Part shown: in pieces, positions 16,007-24,656 of the stretch
Layout of the letters: the number at the start of each line of letters is the position of its first letter
Position numbering within the stretch: the first letter of the stretch is position 1
Source: Lachnospiraceae bacterium
Lineage (GTDB): Bacteria > Bacillota > Clostridia > Lachnospirales > Lachnospiraceae
Direction: 5' to 3'
DNA: 64,000 nt
Assembly: GCA_030526245.1 (NCBI GenBank)
Contig: JAUNDD010000003.1
Location: 1 to 64,000 of the forward strand
The notes under the pieces: generated by a model
Seen by the model: only the letters and a program-made list of their open reading frames with translations
Told to the model about the DNA's origin: nothing
The model's database searches: none
Position numbers and translations under genes: made by a program

Positions 16007-17737
16007 CTAGCGGAAGCTGCGTACCCAGTTCAGCAGAGAGTCGCGGTAGATGTTTTCATCCACTGTCCGGCGCATCTGATCCGTTACCGGGCCGTTTTTG
16101 GCCATCTTACCCAGGATCGCAGCCTGCAGCTCTTCGATAGACATATTTTCGTAGTCGGTTCGGGCAGCCTGGACTGCCGGATCGGGAGTCGGTGCGGGTT
16201 TGGCCTCGACCGCCACAGATTCTGCCTGGATATCCTCGGCAACCTTTTCAGCCTCAGCCTTCTCAGTATCAACCTTTTCCTCAGCCTTTTCCGCAGCAGC
16301 CTTTTCAGCGGCAGCCTTCTCAGCAGCGGCCTTCTCGGCAGCTTCTTTAGCCATCTCCTCCAGGTCGAGTCCGGTACGGCCTTCGCAGAGGGCAGCCGGA
16401 ATGAAGATCTCGCCGGCGTGGGCCTTTACACAGAAGGAGGCACCGCCGCCCTGCACCTGCAGGGTCTCACCGCTGATGGCACCGATATAGGTGCCGTCCG
16501 GCAGGTTGCCTACCGAGATCCGGGCATCCTGGTCGTCGTTGTTGACGGAGACGAGGACGGTGTTTCCGTCCAGACTGCGGGCAAAGGTGTACTGGCGATT
16601 GGTCAGAGCCAGTTCACGGTAGTCACCGTAGGACAGGGCCGGAACAGCCTGACGAATCTTTCCAAGACGGCTGACGATGCCGGTGCAGGGATTGGTCTGC
16701 AGTGCATCGGCAAAATCCTCCAGCTTCAGGTGCGGACGGATATCGTCGTCGCTGCCGCCCCGATGCTTGTGACCATCGATGCCGAATTCCGAGCCGTAAT
16801 ACAGGGACGGAATGCCCGGCAGGGTGTACAGCAGCACGTGGACCGGGAAAAAGTCGGCCTTATTGGCCAGCTTGGTGTGGATACGTTCCACATCGTGGTT
16901 ATCCACAAAGTTGTACAGCTTCAGACCGGAGCCGCTTTGTCCCATATCGTTTAAGCGGCGAACCGTGTGGGCGATCTCGAAATAGTTGTGGTCATTGTGG
17001 CCGGAGTAGAGAGCCTTGTGCAGGTGATAGTTGGTCACCGAGTGAAGGGTGCTCTCGTTGGCCCAGCGGCTGTATTCCCCATGGATGACCTCACCCATGA
17101 GCCAGAAGTCGGGCTTCACACTGTCAGCGACCTGACGCAGCATTTTCATGAAATCAAAATCCAGCACATCGGCTGCATCCAGGCGGATGCCGTCCACGTC
17201 AAATTCACTGACCCAGAAGCGGATCACATCGGCGATGTAATCGCGCACGGCGGGGTTACGCTGATTGAGCTTGACCAGCAGATCGTAGCCGCCCCAGTTT
17301 TCGTAGGAGAAGCCGTCGTTGTAGCTGTTGTTGCCCCAGAAATTCACATTGCAGTACCAGTCCTTACCGAAGGATCCTTCGCGGTTGGCCTGCAGATCCT
17401 TAAATGCAAAGAAGTCGCGGCCGGTGTGATTAAAGACACCGTCGAAGATCACGCGCAGTCCCTGGGCATGACACTCGCTGACAAAATCCTTCAGATCCTG
17501 ATTATCGCCCAGGCGGGAATCCAGCTTGCGGTAGTCCGTGGTTTCGTAACCGTGTCCAACGGATTCAAACAATGGTCCTATATAAATGGCATTACAGCCA
17601 ATGCTCTTAATATGTGAGATCCAGGGAAGCAGCTCACGCAGTCGGTGAACCGGCTCGCCGTAATCATTCTGCTTCGGTGCGCCAAGCATACCGAGCGGAT
17701 AAATGTGATAAAACACTGCCTCGTCAAACCAAGCCAT
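16007..17737 (-). CDS. GH13 alpha-amylase-family glycosidase with Ala/Lys/Glu-rich tail
   Basis: A 576-residue cytoplasmic enzyme of the GH13 clan. The catalytic residues are visible: nucleophile Asp187 in GIRLDAAD, acid/base Glu216 in LMGEVIHG, and transition-state stabiliser Asp282 in FVDNHD. It has no signal peptide, so it should act on imported maltodextrins. After the C-terminal beta domain (ending near 460) there is a long low-complexity helix of EKAAAEKAAAEKA type, then a helical end domain containing IEELQAAILGKMAKNGP. That tail is unusual for GH13 and may mediate oligomerisation or binding. GGAGG precedes the start. Confidence 0.92.
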   Translation of the reverse strand: MAWFDEAVFYHIYPLGMLGAPKQNDYGEPVHRLRELLPWISHIKSIGCNAIYIGPLFESVGHGYETTDYRKLDSRLGDNQDLKDFVSECHAQGLRVIFDGVFNHTGRDFFAFKDLQANREGSFGKDWYCNVNFWGNNSYNDGFSYENWGGYDLLVKLNQRNPAVRDYIADVIRFWVSEFDVDGIRLDAADVLDFDFMKMLRQVADSVKPDFWLMGEVIHGEYSRWANESTLHSVTNYHLHKALYSGHNDHNYFEIAHTVRRLNDMGQSGSGLKLYNFVDNHDVERIHTKLANKADFFPVHVLLYTLPGIPSLYYGSEFGIDGHKHRGGSDDDIRPHLKLEDFADALQTNPCTGIVSRLGKIRQAVPALSYGDYRELALTNRQYTFARSLDGNTVLVSVNNDDQDARISVGNLPDGTYIGAISGETLQVQGGGASFCVKAHAGEIFIPAALCEGRTGLDLEEMAKEAAEKAAAEKAAAEKAAAEKAEEKVDTEKAEAEKVAEDIQAESVAVEAKPAPTPDPAVQAARTDYENMSIEELQAAILGKMAKNGPVTDQMRRTVDENIYRDSLLNWVRSFR

Positions 17738-17799
17738 AAAAAAACCTCCAAATCCTGCGCACCACTGTTTGTAGTGCATGTTGCATAAAAATCTTTTGC

Positions 17800-17828
17800 A
17801 TTTTAGCATGAAAAAGTAAAAGTCGCAA
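17800..17828 (-). promoter_or_regulatory. promoter of the GH13 gene
   Basis: On the minus strand, TTGCGA and TAAAAT are separated by 17 bases, about 65 bases before the start codon. Confidence 0.6.
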
Positions 17829-17906
17829 GAGCGAAGGGCGGTTTTGGATGGCGGTGTATTATAAAAATGTATAAGAAAAAGTGCGAAACATTGCGAAAAA
17901 TGCAAC

Positions 17907-17963
17907 AAGGGCAAAATCCCTGCAGGTCACTCCGGGTGACGGGATTTTGCCCTTGCTTTTTTT
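17907..17963. terminator. strong hairpin downstream of the PBP gene
   Basis: AAGGGCAAAATCCC pairs with GGGATTTTGCCCTT, with an inner GTCAC/GTGAC stem. The T7 tract is on the plus strand, but no plus-strand gene ends here. On the minus strand the hairpin follows the PBP gene and is trailed by a less perfect TTGCATTTTT. It may work in both directions. Confidence 0.65.
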
Positions 17964-18018
17964 GAAACCTATCGTTTTCTGACAGACACTGTATGAGATC
18001 GGGCTGCCGCCGCAGCGC

Positions 18019-20844
18019 TTACTGTGCCGCCGGTATACTGTCAAAGATGATGATCTGCTCCGGTGTCAGATCCTGGTAGGTATCGCCGGATCCCTGAGAG
18101 GCGCCGTAGTCCGGGGGCGTATCGGCCCCCTGGATCACGGCGGGAGCGGAGCCGGCGCCCGGTGCCTCATTCGGTGTGTATCCCGGATCATTCCAGGTTT
18201 CCGAATAGGCCGGTGGCTCCGCGACGGTTCCCTCCGGCACGGTCTGGGTGTAGGGATCGTAGATATACTCGTCCGAGGTGAAGATCTGGATCGAACCATC
18301 CTCCGGCTGAACGCTCTGCTGGGATACGCTGCTGCCGGCCTGGGTCGAGAAGCTGCCTCCCAGCACGGTCTGGTCGGAGCTCAGGATCACGATGGCATCC
18401 TCGTTTCCGCCCAGATCGACGGCATCCTGGCCAGAGCCGGAGCCCTGTCCCATATTGCCAAGGAGCGCCGGGGGTACCGGACCTCCGCTTCCGTGCACGG
18501 AGCAGTAGTAGGTCGGCTGGGTGCCGGCCCGGAAGCATTCGATGTAAGCCCGGGAGCAGCCCGGATCGGCAGCCTTGCCGGACTGGGGGCAGATGGCCAT
18601 CTCCACCACATCCGCAGGACGGGTAAAGCTGGTGACCGGCAGATCCTCGTGGATCCGGTTCATGATGCGGTTCCACAGCACCTTGCTGTAGGTGTGACCG
18701 AGCTGGTCATCCGGCAGCTTGTCGTTGTTGTCGTAGCCGCCCCACACGCAGCAGGTGTAGTAGGGGGTGTAGCCGGCAAACCAGATGTCCCGGTAATCCG
18801 AGGTGGTACCGCTTTTGCCGGATACGGGCATCTCGCCCAGATCGATGGTGGTGTTGGCTGTGCCCTCCGGTGATGCGATGACGTCCTTCATGGCATCCGT
18901 GAGCAGATAAGCGGTGGAAGGCTGAAGCACCTGGGTACCGACGGGAGCGGTGTTATCCAGAATAACATTGCCATAGCTGTCCAGCACCTGGGTGTAGAGC
19001 TTCGGCTGCATGCGCATGCCGAGATTGGCGATGGCCGAGTAGGCACTGCACAGATCCAGGGTGGTCACACCCCGGGTGATGCCGCCCAGGGCCAGCGGCT
19101 CCACGATGTCGCTGAGGATCTCGGTGCCGTTATCGTAGGAATCCACCAGAGTGGTGATGCCCAGCGCCCGGGCATATTCATAGCCCAGCTTCGGCGTTAC
19201 CTTGTTCAGACAGCGCACCGCCACCACATTGACGGAGCGCACGATGGCTTCCCGGATGGTGGTGGGACCGGAGTAGTTGTTCAGGTCCCAGTTGCTGACG
19301 GCGATCCCGTTGGTATAGGTGGTGGGTTCGTTGTCATACAGGGTGGCCAGGGTATCGCCGCAGGCATCCAGTGCCGGTGCATAGGTGGTCAGGATCTTGA
19401 AGGTGGAGCCCGGCTGACGGGTGGTATAGGTGGCACGGTTTAAGGTCAGGGAGGCATCCTTGTGACCGCGGCCGCCTACCAGAGCCCGCACATAGCCCGT
19501 GGCCTGGTCGATGAGGACCACGCTGGCCTGTGGCTGGGGCGAAAGGCTGATGCGCTCGCCTAAAAATACATCCGTTTCCTTCTGAACGGAGGCTTTGAAG
19601 GCGGCGGCACTGGCCCGGGCCTGCTCCGCCGAATCATACATCAGATCAAAGGAGGGATCGCTCTGCCGCACGAAGGCACGCAGATCCGTGTTGCTGTAAT
19701 CCGTCACCTCGCCGTTCTCATGGCGCAGGCTCAGGGCATAATCGATCCCCACCCGGGTTCCGGCCGGGAAATTGTCCGGATTTTCAAACTCCTCATCACA
19801 GATGGCCTGCAGGGTGCTGTCCTGGGCGGAGTAGATCCGCAGACCGCCGGAATAGAGCAGCTTGTAGGCCTGCTTGTAGGTCATATCCTTCTGGCTGATC
19901 AGATCATTGATGATCTGGTCGATCAGGGCATCCTGGTAGTAGGTGTAGATGGAGGTCTCGTGGGAGGTGGTCTCATCGTGCCAGGCGATCCGGCTGTACA
20001 CATCATCCGCCAGTGCTTCCTGATAGGAGGAAGAGGAGATATAGCCCTGGTCCAGCATATTGTCCAGGACCGTTTTGCGGCGACGGGCATTGGCCTCGGG
20101 ATATTTGATGGGGTTATAGGCGGTGGGATTCTGGGTGATGCCGGCGATGACCGCGGACTCGGACAGGGTCAGATCCGTCACATCCTTGCCGAAGTACCGG
20201 TAGGAGGCAGCCTGCACGCCATAGCAGCCGGCCCCCAGATTGATCACGTTCAGGTAGTTTTCCAGAATCTGGTCCTTGCTCATGACCTTTTCCAGCTGCA
20301 GAGCCAGGAACTGTTCCTGGACCTTGCGCTTTAAGCGGTCCTCGAAGGTGCTTTCGCTCATCCAGTCGGTGAAGACCGAGTTTTTCAGGAGCTGCTGGGT
20401 GATGGTGCTGGCGCCTTCGGAAAAATGACCGCCGTTTTTAAGACCCAGCACAAAGGCCCGGGCAATGCCCGGCAGATCCACACCCGAATGGGTGTAGAAG
20501 CGCTTGTCCTCAATGGCCACGAAGGCGTGCTGCAGGTGGTGGGGGATATTGACCAGACTGACCAGATCCCGGTTATTCTCCGCCAGCGTCAGCTTTTGCT
20601 CCTTGGTGCCGTCCTGACTGCAGATATAGCTGGCCGACTCCAGGGAGGCGGTGGTCAGCGGATCCAGCGAAGGGGAGGCCTTGATGACATTGGAGGCCCA
20701 CCAGAGAAAGGCGCCGCCAAAGAGCAGCCCGGCCAGAACGAGGACCAGGATGAACATACGCAGGGCAAAAAAGATCTTTCCCGGAAGACTCCGGCGACGG
20801 CGCCGGGTTCGTGAACGCCGGGCAGATGGATAACGGTTTGACAT
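18019..20844 (-). CDS. class A penicillin-binding protein (PBP1a-type, bifunctional)
   Basis: A 941-residue peptidoglycan synthase. A basic cytoplasmic N terminus and one membrane anchor (about 26-50) precede a GT51 transglycosylase domain with catalytic Glu112 in IEDKRFYTHSG. The transpeptidase domain has Ser480 in STFK, an SVN motif, and KSGT where KTGT is usual. A Pro/Ser/Gly-rich extracellular tail follows. AAGGAG precedes the start codon. It assembles and cross-links the cell wall; wall-related murI and ddh also lie in this window but are not in the same operon. Confidence 0.96.
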   Translation of the reverse strand: MSNRYPSARRSRTRRRRRSLPGKIFFALRMFILVLVLAGLLFGGAFLWWASNVIKASPSLDPLTTASLESASYICSQDGTKEQKLTLAENNRDLVSLVNIPHHLQHAFVAIEDKRFYTHSGVDLPGIARAFVLGLKNGGHFSEGASTITQQLLKNSVFTDWMSESTFEDRLKRKVQEQFLALQLEKVMSKDQILENYLNVINLGAGCYGVQAASYRYFGKDVTDLTLSESAVIAGITQNPTAYNPIKYPEANARRRKTVLDNMLDQGYISSSSYQEALADDVYSRIAWHDETTSHETSIYTYYQDALIDQIINDLISQKDMTYKQAYKLLYSGGLRIYSAQDSTLQAICDEEFENPDNFPAGTRVGIDYALSLRHENGEVTDYSNTDLRAFVRQSDPSFDLMYDSAEQARASAAAFKASVQKETDVFLGERISLSPQPQASVVLIDQATGYVRALVGGRGHKDASLTLNRATYTTRQPGSTFKILTTYAPALDACGDTLATLYDNEPTTYTNGIAVSNWDLNNYSGPTTIREAIVRSVNVVAVRCLNKVTPKLGYEYARALGITTLVDSYDNGTEILSDIVEPLALGGITRGVTTLDLCSAYSAIANLGMRMQPKLYTQVLDSYGNVILDNTAPVGTQVLQPSTAYLLTDAMKDVIASPEGTANTTIDLGEMPVSGKSGTTSDYRDIWFAGYTPYYTCCVWGGYDNNDKLPDDQLGHTYSKVLWNRIMNRIHEDLPVTSFTRPADVVEMAICPQSGKAADPGCSRAYIECFRAGTQPTYYCSVHGSGGPVPPALLGNMGQGSGSGQDAVDLGGNEDAIVILSSDQTVLGGSFSTQAGSSVSQQSVQPEDGSIQIFTSDEYIYDPYTQTVPEGTVAEPPAYSETWNDPGYTPNEAPGAGSAPAVIQGADTPPDYGASQGSGDTYQDLTPEQIIIFDSIPAAQ

Positions 20845-20989
20845 AAAAAACTCCTTGTGATTTCAGGCTGTAACATACGTATAACATTTTAGAAAATTCT
20901 GTGGTATCATTGTAGGACATCGGAAGAAAAAGTTCTAAGAAAAACGATACAATTTCTGAAGAAGAAATTCTTAAGGGAAAGATACAGAG

Positions 20990-21640
20990 ATGAAAAATGG
21001 ACTGCGTTTTGTCTGGGAGGAAGGAACCGCCCAGATCGAGGAAAAGAAGTCAAAGTTTATCACCACGGTTCGTCCGGTGCACTCCGAGGAGGAGGCGTTG
21101 GAGATGATCGCCGGCCTGAAAAAGAAGTACTGGGACGCCACCCATAACTGCTGGGCCTACTGTGTGGGGGACCGCCAGCAGCTGCAGCGCTGCAGTGATG
21201 ACGGAGAACCCCAGGGAACGGCGGGACGTCCGATGCTGGAGGTCATCCTGAAGCAGGACGTCCACGATGTCTGCGTGGTGGTGACCCGTTATTTCGGAGG
21301 GACCCTGTTGGGAGCCGGCGGACTGGTCCGGGCTTACAGCGCCGCCACCGCGGCCGGTCTGGGAGCCGCCCGTATTCTGGAAAAGTGCAAAGGCAAGATC
21401 CTGACGGTGCGCAGTGACTACAGCGACTCCGGCAAGATCCAGTATATTCTGGCCCAGGATCAGGTGCCGGTGCTGGATACCCGCTACACGGACTGTGTGG
21501 AAACGGATCTGGCGGTGGATGAGGAGACCGAAGGACTGATGAAGAAAAAGATCACGGAAGCGACGGCAGGCCGGGCCATCTGGACCGAAGAGACGGAGAT
21601 GGAGTTTGCGCTGGACGGCCGGGAGGTCATCCTGCTGTAA
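20990..21640 (+). CDS. YigZ/IMPACT family protein
   Basis: A 216-residue member of the YigZ/IMPACT family. The family core DDGEPQGTAGRPML is present, followed by VVVTRYFGGTLLGAGGLVRAY, in the usual order, and the length is typical. Eukaryotic IMPACT inhibits the Gcn2 kinase; the bacterial function is not settled. The gene is divergent from the PBP gene. Confidence 0.93.
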   Translation: MKNGLRFVWEEGTAQIEEKKSKFITTVRPVHSEEEALEMIAGLKKKYWDATHNCWAYCVGDRQQLQRCSDDGEPQGTAGRPMLEVILKQDVHDVCVVVTRYFGGTLLGAGGLVRAYSAATAAGLGAARILEKCKGKILTVRSDYSDSGKIQYILAQDQVPVLDTRYTDCVETDLAVDEETEGLMKKKITEATAGRAIWTEETEMEFALDGREVILL

Positions 21641-21648
21641 GGCGGGAA

Positions 21649-21679
21649 GTTACGGGATCCCGGATCGTTTTGTCGTAAC
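21649..21679. repeat. GTTACG/CGTAAC-bounded repeat, related to the GTGCGAAGCAC family
   Basis: GTTACG and CGTAAC form inverted ends around a core that on the minus strand reads AAAACGATCCGGGATC. This matches AAACGATCCGTGATC at 2007-2022. Confidence 0.5.
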
Positions 21680-21794
21680 CGAGCCGGCCCCGCTTCAAAC
21701 GCTGCCAGGATGGAGTAATCGTGAAATCGCGGAATCTGACATAAGGGCTGTGGTAAAGATGGCTGTGGAGACCGCGCATGGAGTTTTGCGTATA

Positions 21795-22253
21795 ATGAGG
21801 AAAGAAGACAGAAAAAAAGTACTGATTACATTGAACGGGAATTACGCTGCGGCCGATCAGGGGGATGATCGGGTGGAGATGGTGATCCCGGGGCATCTGA
21901 TGCGAAAGGATGAGCAGGTCTACCTGCGGTTCGATGAACCGGCGGAGGAATCCGGCGTCGAGCCGGTGCATACCCTGATCACCTATCCGAAGACGAAGGA
22001 CAGCGCTCAGGTGGTGCGCACCGGTCCGATTCGTTCCCGTATGATCTTTGAGGTGGGAAAACGGAGCGAATGCCATTATGACATGGGGATGGGCGTTCTG
22101 GAGCTGAGTCTGGTCACCACAAAGCTGGAGATCCGGGAGGAGAAGGAACAGATCCTGCTGATGATCCATTATTCACTGGATGCCGGGCAGGGGCAGGTGG
22201 TGGACTGTGCCATCGATCTGACGGTCAGGGAGAAGGTGAGCGTCCATGAGTGA
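21795..22253 (+). CDS. DUF1934 (YwiB-like) beta-barrel protein
   Basis: A 152-residue protein. The start is uncertain. ATG 21795 gives MRKEDRKKVLITLNGN, which fits the usual DUF1934 N terminus, but the upstream GGAG is far away; ATG 21759 would add 12 residues. The body (GHLMRKDEQVYLRFDEP, then GPIRSRMIFEVGKRSECHYD) has the calycin-like pattern of YwiB proteins. It overlaps murI by 8 bases and is probably co-translated with it. Its role is unknown. Confidence 0.8.
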   Translation: MRKEDRKKVLITLNGNYAAADQGDDRVEMVIPGHLMRKDEQVYLRFDEPAEESGVEPVHTLITYPKTKDSAQVVRTGPIRSRMIFEVGKRSECHYDMGMGVLELSLVTTKLEIREEKEQILLMIHYSLDAGQGQVVDCAIDLTVREKVSVHE

Positions 22254-23130
22254 GCGAAAAGCCATGGCTGCGGCGTCTTCCGTTTCACAGACGCCGGGCG
22301 GCTGCGGGCAGACTGAGAGTCCGAAGGAAGGCGGGCTGCCTGAGCGAAGAGATCTGCCCATCGGCGTGTTGGATTCCGGCGTCGGCGGAATCAGCGTGCT
22401 GCGGGAAATGGTGCGGCTGATGCCCGGGGAGGATTTCCTGTTTTACGGCGACGCGGCCTATGCCCCCTACGGAACCAAGACCCGCCAGCAGGTCTGTGAA
22501 CGGACGCTGGCCTGTGTGGAGGAAATGATGCAGACCGGAATCAAGGCACTGGTGGTGGCCTGCAATACGGCTACCTCGGCGGCCATTGAAGTGCTGCGGG
22601 AAAAGTATGACCGGCAGATACCGGTGGTCGGCATTGAGCCGGCTTTAAAGCCGGCGGTCAGCGGAGGACGTAACGGCGGCGGAAAACCGACAGTGCTTGT
22701 GATGGCCACTCCCGGAACCGTAGCCGGCGAAAAGTGGAAGGCGCTGACCCGGCAGTACGAGGGAAAAGCGAAGATCCTGTCCCTGCCCTGTCCCGGTCTG
22801 ATGGAATATGTGGAGCGGGGGATCCTGGAGGGAGATGAGCTGAACCGCTTTTTACGGGATCTTTTGGGAGAGTTGCCCCGGAGCGGTGTAGATGCGGTGG
22901 TGCTGGGCTGTACCCATTACCCCTTTGTAAGGCATGAGCTGGAAAAGATCTTTTCATCGGAGACCAGGATCCTGGATGGCAGCGAGGGAACGGCCCGTCA
23001 GCTGCTTCGGCGTCTGAAAAAGCGGGAGCTGCTGCGAATGGATCCGTCCCATGAGGGGCAGGTCACCTTTACCGGCAGCGGAGAGGCACGGGAGGATTTC
23101 TGCCGGATGCTGCTCGAATGGGAACCATGA
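22246..23130 (+). CDS. murI: glutamate racemase
   Basis: A 294-residue enzyme converting L- to D-glutamate for peptidoglycan. Catalytic Cys106 is in VACNTAT and the second Cys is in GCTHYPF. The substrate loop IGVLDSGVGGISVLREM is intact. About 36 residues of polar, low-complexity sequence precede the catalytic domain, which is longer than usual. The start overlaps the end of the DUF1934 gene, with GGAGAAGGTGA upstream. It is followed by a terminator shared with the convergent gene. Confidence 0.96.
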   Translation: MSERKAMAAASSVSQTPGGCGQTESPKEGGLPERRDLPIGVLDSGVGGISVLREMVRLMPGEDFLFYGDAAYAPYGTKTRQQVCERTLACVEEMMQTGIKALVVACNTATSAAIEVLREKYDRQIPVVGIEPALKPAVSGGRNGGGKPTVLVMATPGTVAGEKWKALTRQYEGKAKILSLPCPGLMEYVERGILEGDELNRFLRDLLGELPRSGVDAVVLGCTHYPFVRHELEKIFSSETRILDGSEGTARQLLRRLKKRELLRMDPSHEGQVTFTGSGEAREDFCRMLLEWEP

Positions 23131-23198
23131 GATAAAGTGTCAGGCAGCGCCAGCCGCTTTGCAGCTGAAGTCCAAACAGAATTTCACAGTGAATCAAA

Positions 23199-23226
23199 CA
23201 AGCCGCATCTTTCGATGCGGCTTGAC
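23199..23226. terminator. bidirectional terminator between murI and the next gene
   Basis: CAAGCCGCATC-TTTC-GATGCGGCTTG is a perfect 11-bp stem. A T5 tract follows a few bases later on plus and a shorter TTTG on minus. Confidence 0.8.
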
Positions 23227-23238
23227 TGTTTTTACATC

Positions 23239-23691
23239 TTATTTGCCGGTTACCTTAGCCTTGATGCGGCCAAAGAAGCCTTTCTTTTTCTGCGGAGTCT
23301 CCAGCTGAGAGCGGATACCCTTGACATCCATGATGTAGATGCCGCTGATCACAGCCTTCACTTCCTTCTTCACCGGGATCAGATCGAAGACCTTGTTGTC
23401 TGCGATGAAGGTCATGATACGGGGACCAACCTTGGCCTTAACTACCGGTACCTTGGAGCGGCGCATCAGCTTCGGAGCCTGGTCGATCACCATCTGAGGC
23501 AGACCGGACTGCTTGAGCGGCAGTGTTTTCTTATCAATGATCAGCATGGAAACGGTCTGTTTCATGGCCTCCATCTGCTCGGCCTGTGCATCCTGCTTCT
23601 TCTGCAGGCGTTTTCCAACAAAGTACAGGACAACCAGCGCAACCACTAAAACAATCAGGATAATCAGTGTTACGATCCAAAATGTCTTCAT
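23239..23691 (-). CDS. single-pass membrane protein of unknown function
   Basis: A 150-residue protein with one N-terminal membrane helix (about residues 3-24), then a charged KRLQKKQDAQAEQMEAMKQ helix and a small beta-rich domain. The tail is basic (QKKKGFFGRIKAKVTGK). GGGAGGAAC precedes the start, so expression is likely. I do not recognise a named family. The basic tail suggests contact with nucleic acid or phospholipid. Confidence 0.8.
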   Translation of the reverse strand: MKTFWIVTLIILIVLVVALVVLYFVGKRLQKKQDAQAEQMEAMKQTVSMLIIDKKTLPLKQSGLPQMVIDQAPKLMRRSKVPVVKAKVGPRIMTFIADNKVFDLIPVKKEVKAVISGIYIMDVKGIRSQLETPQKKKGFFGRIKAKVTGK

Positions 23692-24014
23692 AGGTTCCTC
23701 CCTTATTAGCTTTTCATATGGTCGGATCTTTTGCAAATCCGCATAATCCTTTGTATTCTAGCACCGATTGGATGAATGTGCAATGAGTTTAAGCGGTAGT
23801 GGAGGAGCGGTTACAGTTCAGGCAGTTCGCAGCGGGAAAAACAGCGAAAAGAGAGCAGGAGAAATTGGAGGGAGGCTAACGGGTATTAAAATAAAAGCAA
23901 AAATGTACAAAAGAAGAGTGAAAAACATCTGAAAACAGGGTATAATGAAACAGAAGATAAAAAACGTGAAAAATATTTTCAACAAAAACCTGAAAATGAA
24001 TTTATTCACATCGC
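23692..24014. other. AT-rich intergenic region
   Basis: Between the membrane protein and the TRAP cluster lies about 460 bases without a gene. It contains a partial family A repeat end (GTTACAGTTCA at 23810-23820), a possible -10 box TATAAT near 23941, and, at its right end, the TRAP promoter and palindrome listed separately. Confidence 0.6.
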
Positions 24015-24034
24015 TGAAAAGAAATTTCTTTTCA
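24015..24034. promoter_or_regulatory. 20-bp perfect palindrome upstream of the TRAP promoter
   Basis: TGAAAAGAAATTTCTTTTCA is self-complementary over 20 bases and ends 8 bases before the -35 box. This is a good candidate operator for a dimeric regulator of the TRAP operon. The regulator is unknown. Confidence 0.6.
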
Positions 24035-24042
24035 CTATAAAC

Positions 24043-24071
24043 TTGACACTTTCTCCCCATTTATCTACAAT
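24043..24071 (+). promoter_or_regulatory. strong sigma-A-type promoter of the TRAP operon
   Basis: A consensus TTGACA at 24043, 17 bases, then TACAAT at 24066. Transcription should begin near 24078. Confidence 0.8.
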
Positions 24072-24155
24072 TCAAGGCAGATAATGCATTATGAATTAGC
24101 ACTGCTGGCGGGCGCGTCGCGGCAGTGAGCATCTCGGAAAAGGGGAGGTGACAAT

Positions 24156-24599
24156 ATGATCATCGATACACTCGAAAATCTGCATCTTTACGAAAAGGAT
24201 TATCCGTTTCTGAAGGAGGTTCGGGAATTTCTCGCAAAGGGAGAGCCGGATCTGGAAAAGGGCGGACACGTTGTTTCTCCGACGCTGAGATACAATGCAG
24301 CCTGGTACAAAACCAGCAAGACCAAGGATGAGTACGAGATCCACCATCGTGAAGCGGATGTCCATGTGATGATGGACGGCGTGGAAGTGATGAAGGCAGC
24401 ATCACGTGCTCTGAACGAGCAGGCTGGCCCGTACGACGAGGCAGGCGACTGCGCACTGGTAAAGGGACCGGAATGCATGAGCATGGTTCTTTCCAGAGGT
24501 GTCTTTGCAGTATTTCTTCCGGGCGAGCCCCATATGCCGGGCGTTGCTTTCGAAGAGGAGCTGGACATCAAAAAAATGATTTTCAAAGCAGAGTGCTAA
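24156..24599 (+). CDS. YhcH/YjgK/YiaL family protein
   Basis: A 147-residue cupin-like protein of the DUF386 family. Characteristic stretches are YEIHHREADVHVMMDG and VFAVFLPGEPHMPGVA; the His and Glu residues there form the likely metal site. Some relatives act as sugar anomerases, for example on N-acetylneuraminate, and others lie beside sugar-acid uptake genes. Here it is the first gene of a TRAP operon, so it may process the imported sugar acid. GGGGAGGTGA precedes the start. Confidence 0.92.
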   Translation: MIIDTLENLHLYEKDYPFLKEVREFLAKGEPDLEKGGHVVSPTLRYNAAWYKTSKTKDEYEIHHREADVHVMMDGVEVMKAASRALNEQAGPYDEAGDCALVKGPECMSMVLSRGVFAVFLPGEPHMPGVAFEEELDIKKMIFKAEC

Positions 24600-24656
24600 A
24601 TCATCCGGAAACGGTGATTAAAAATTATAAGCATACATTTAAGGAGGAAAAGTGTT

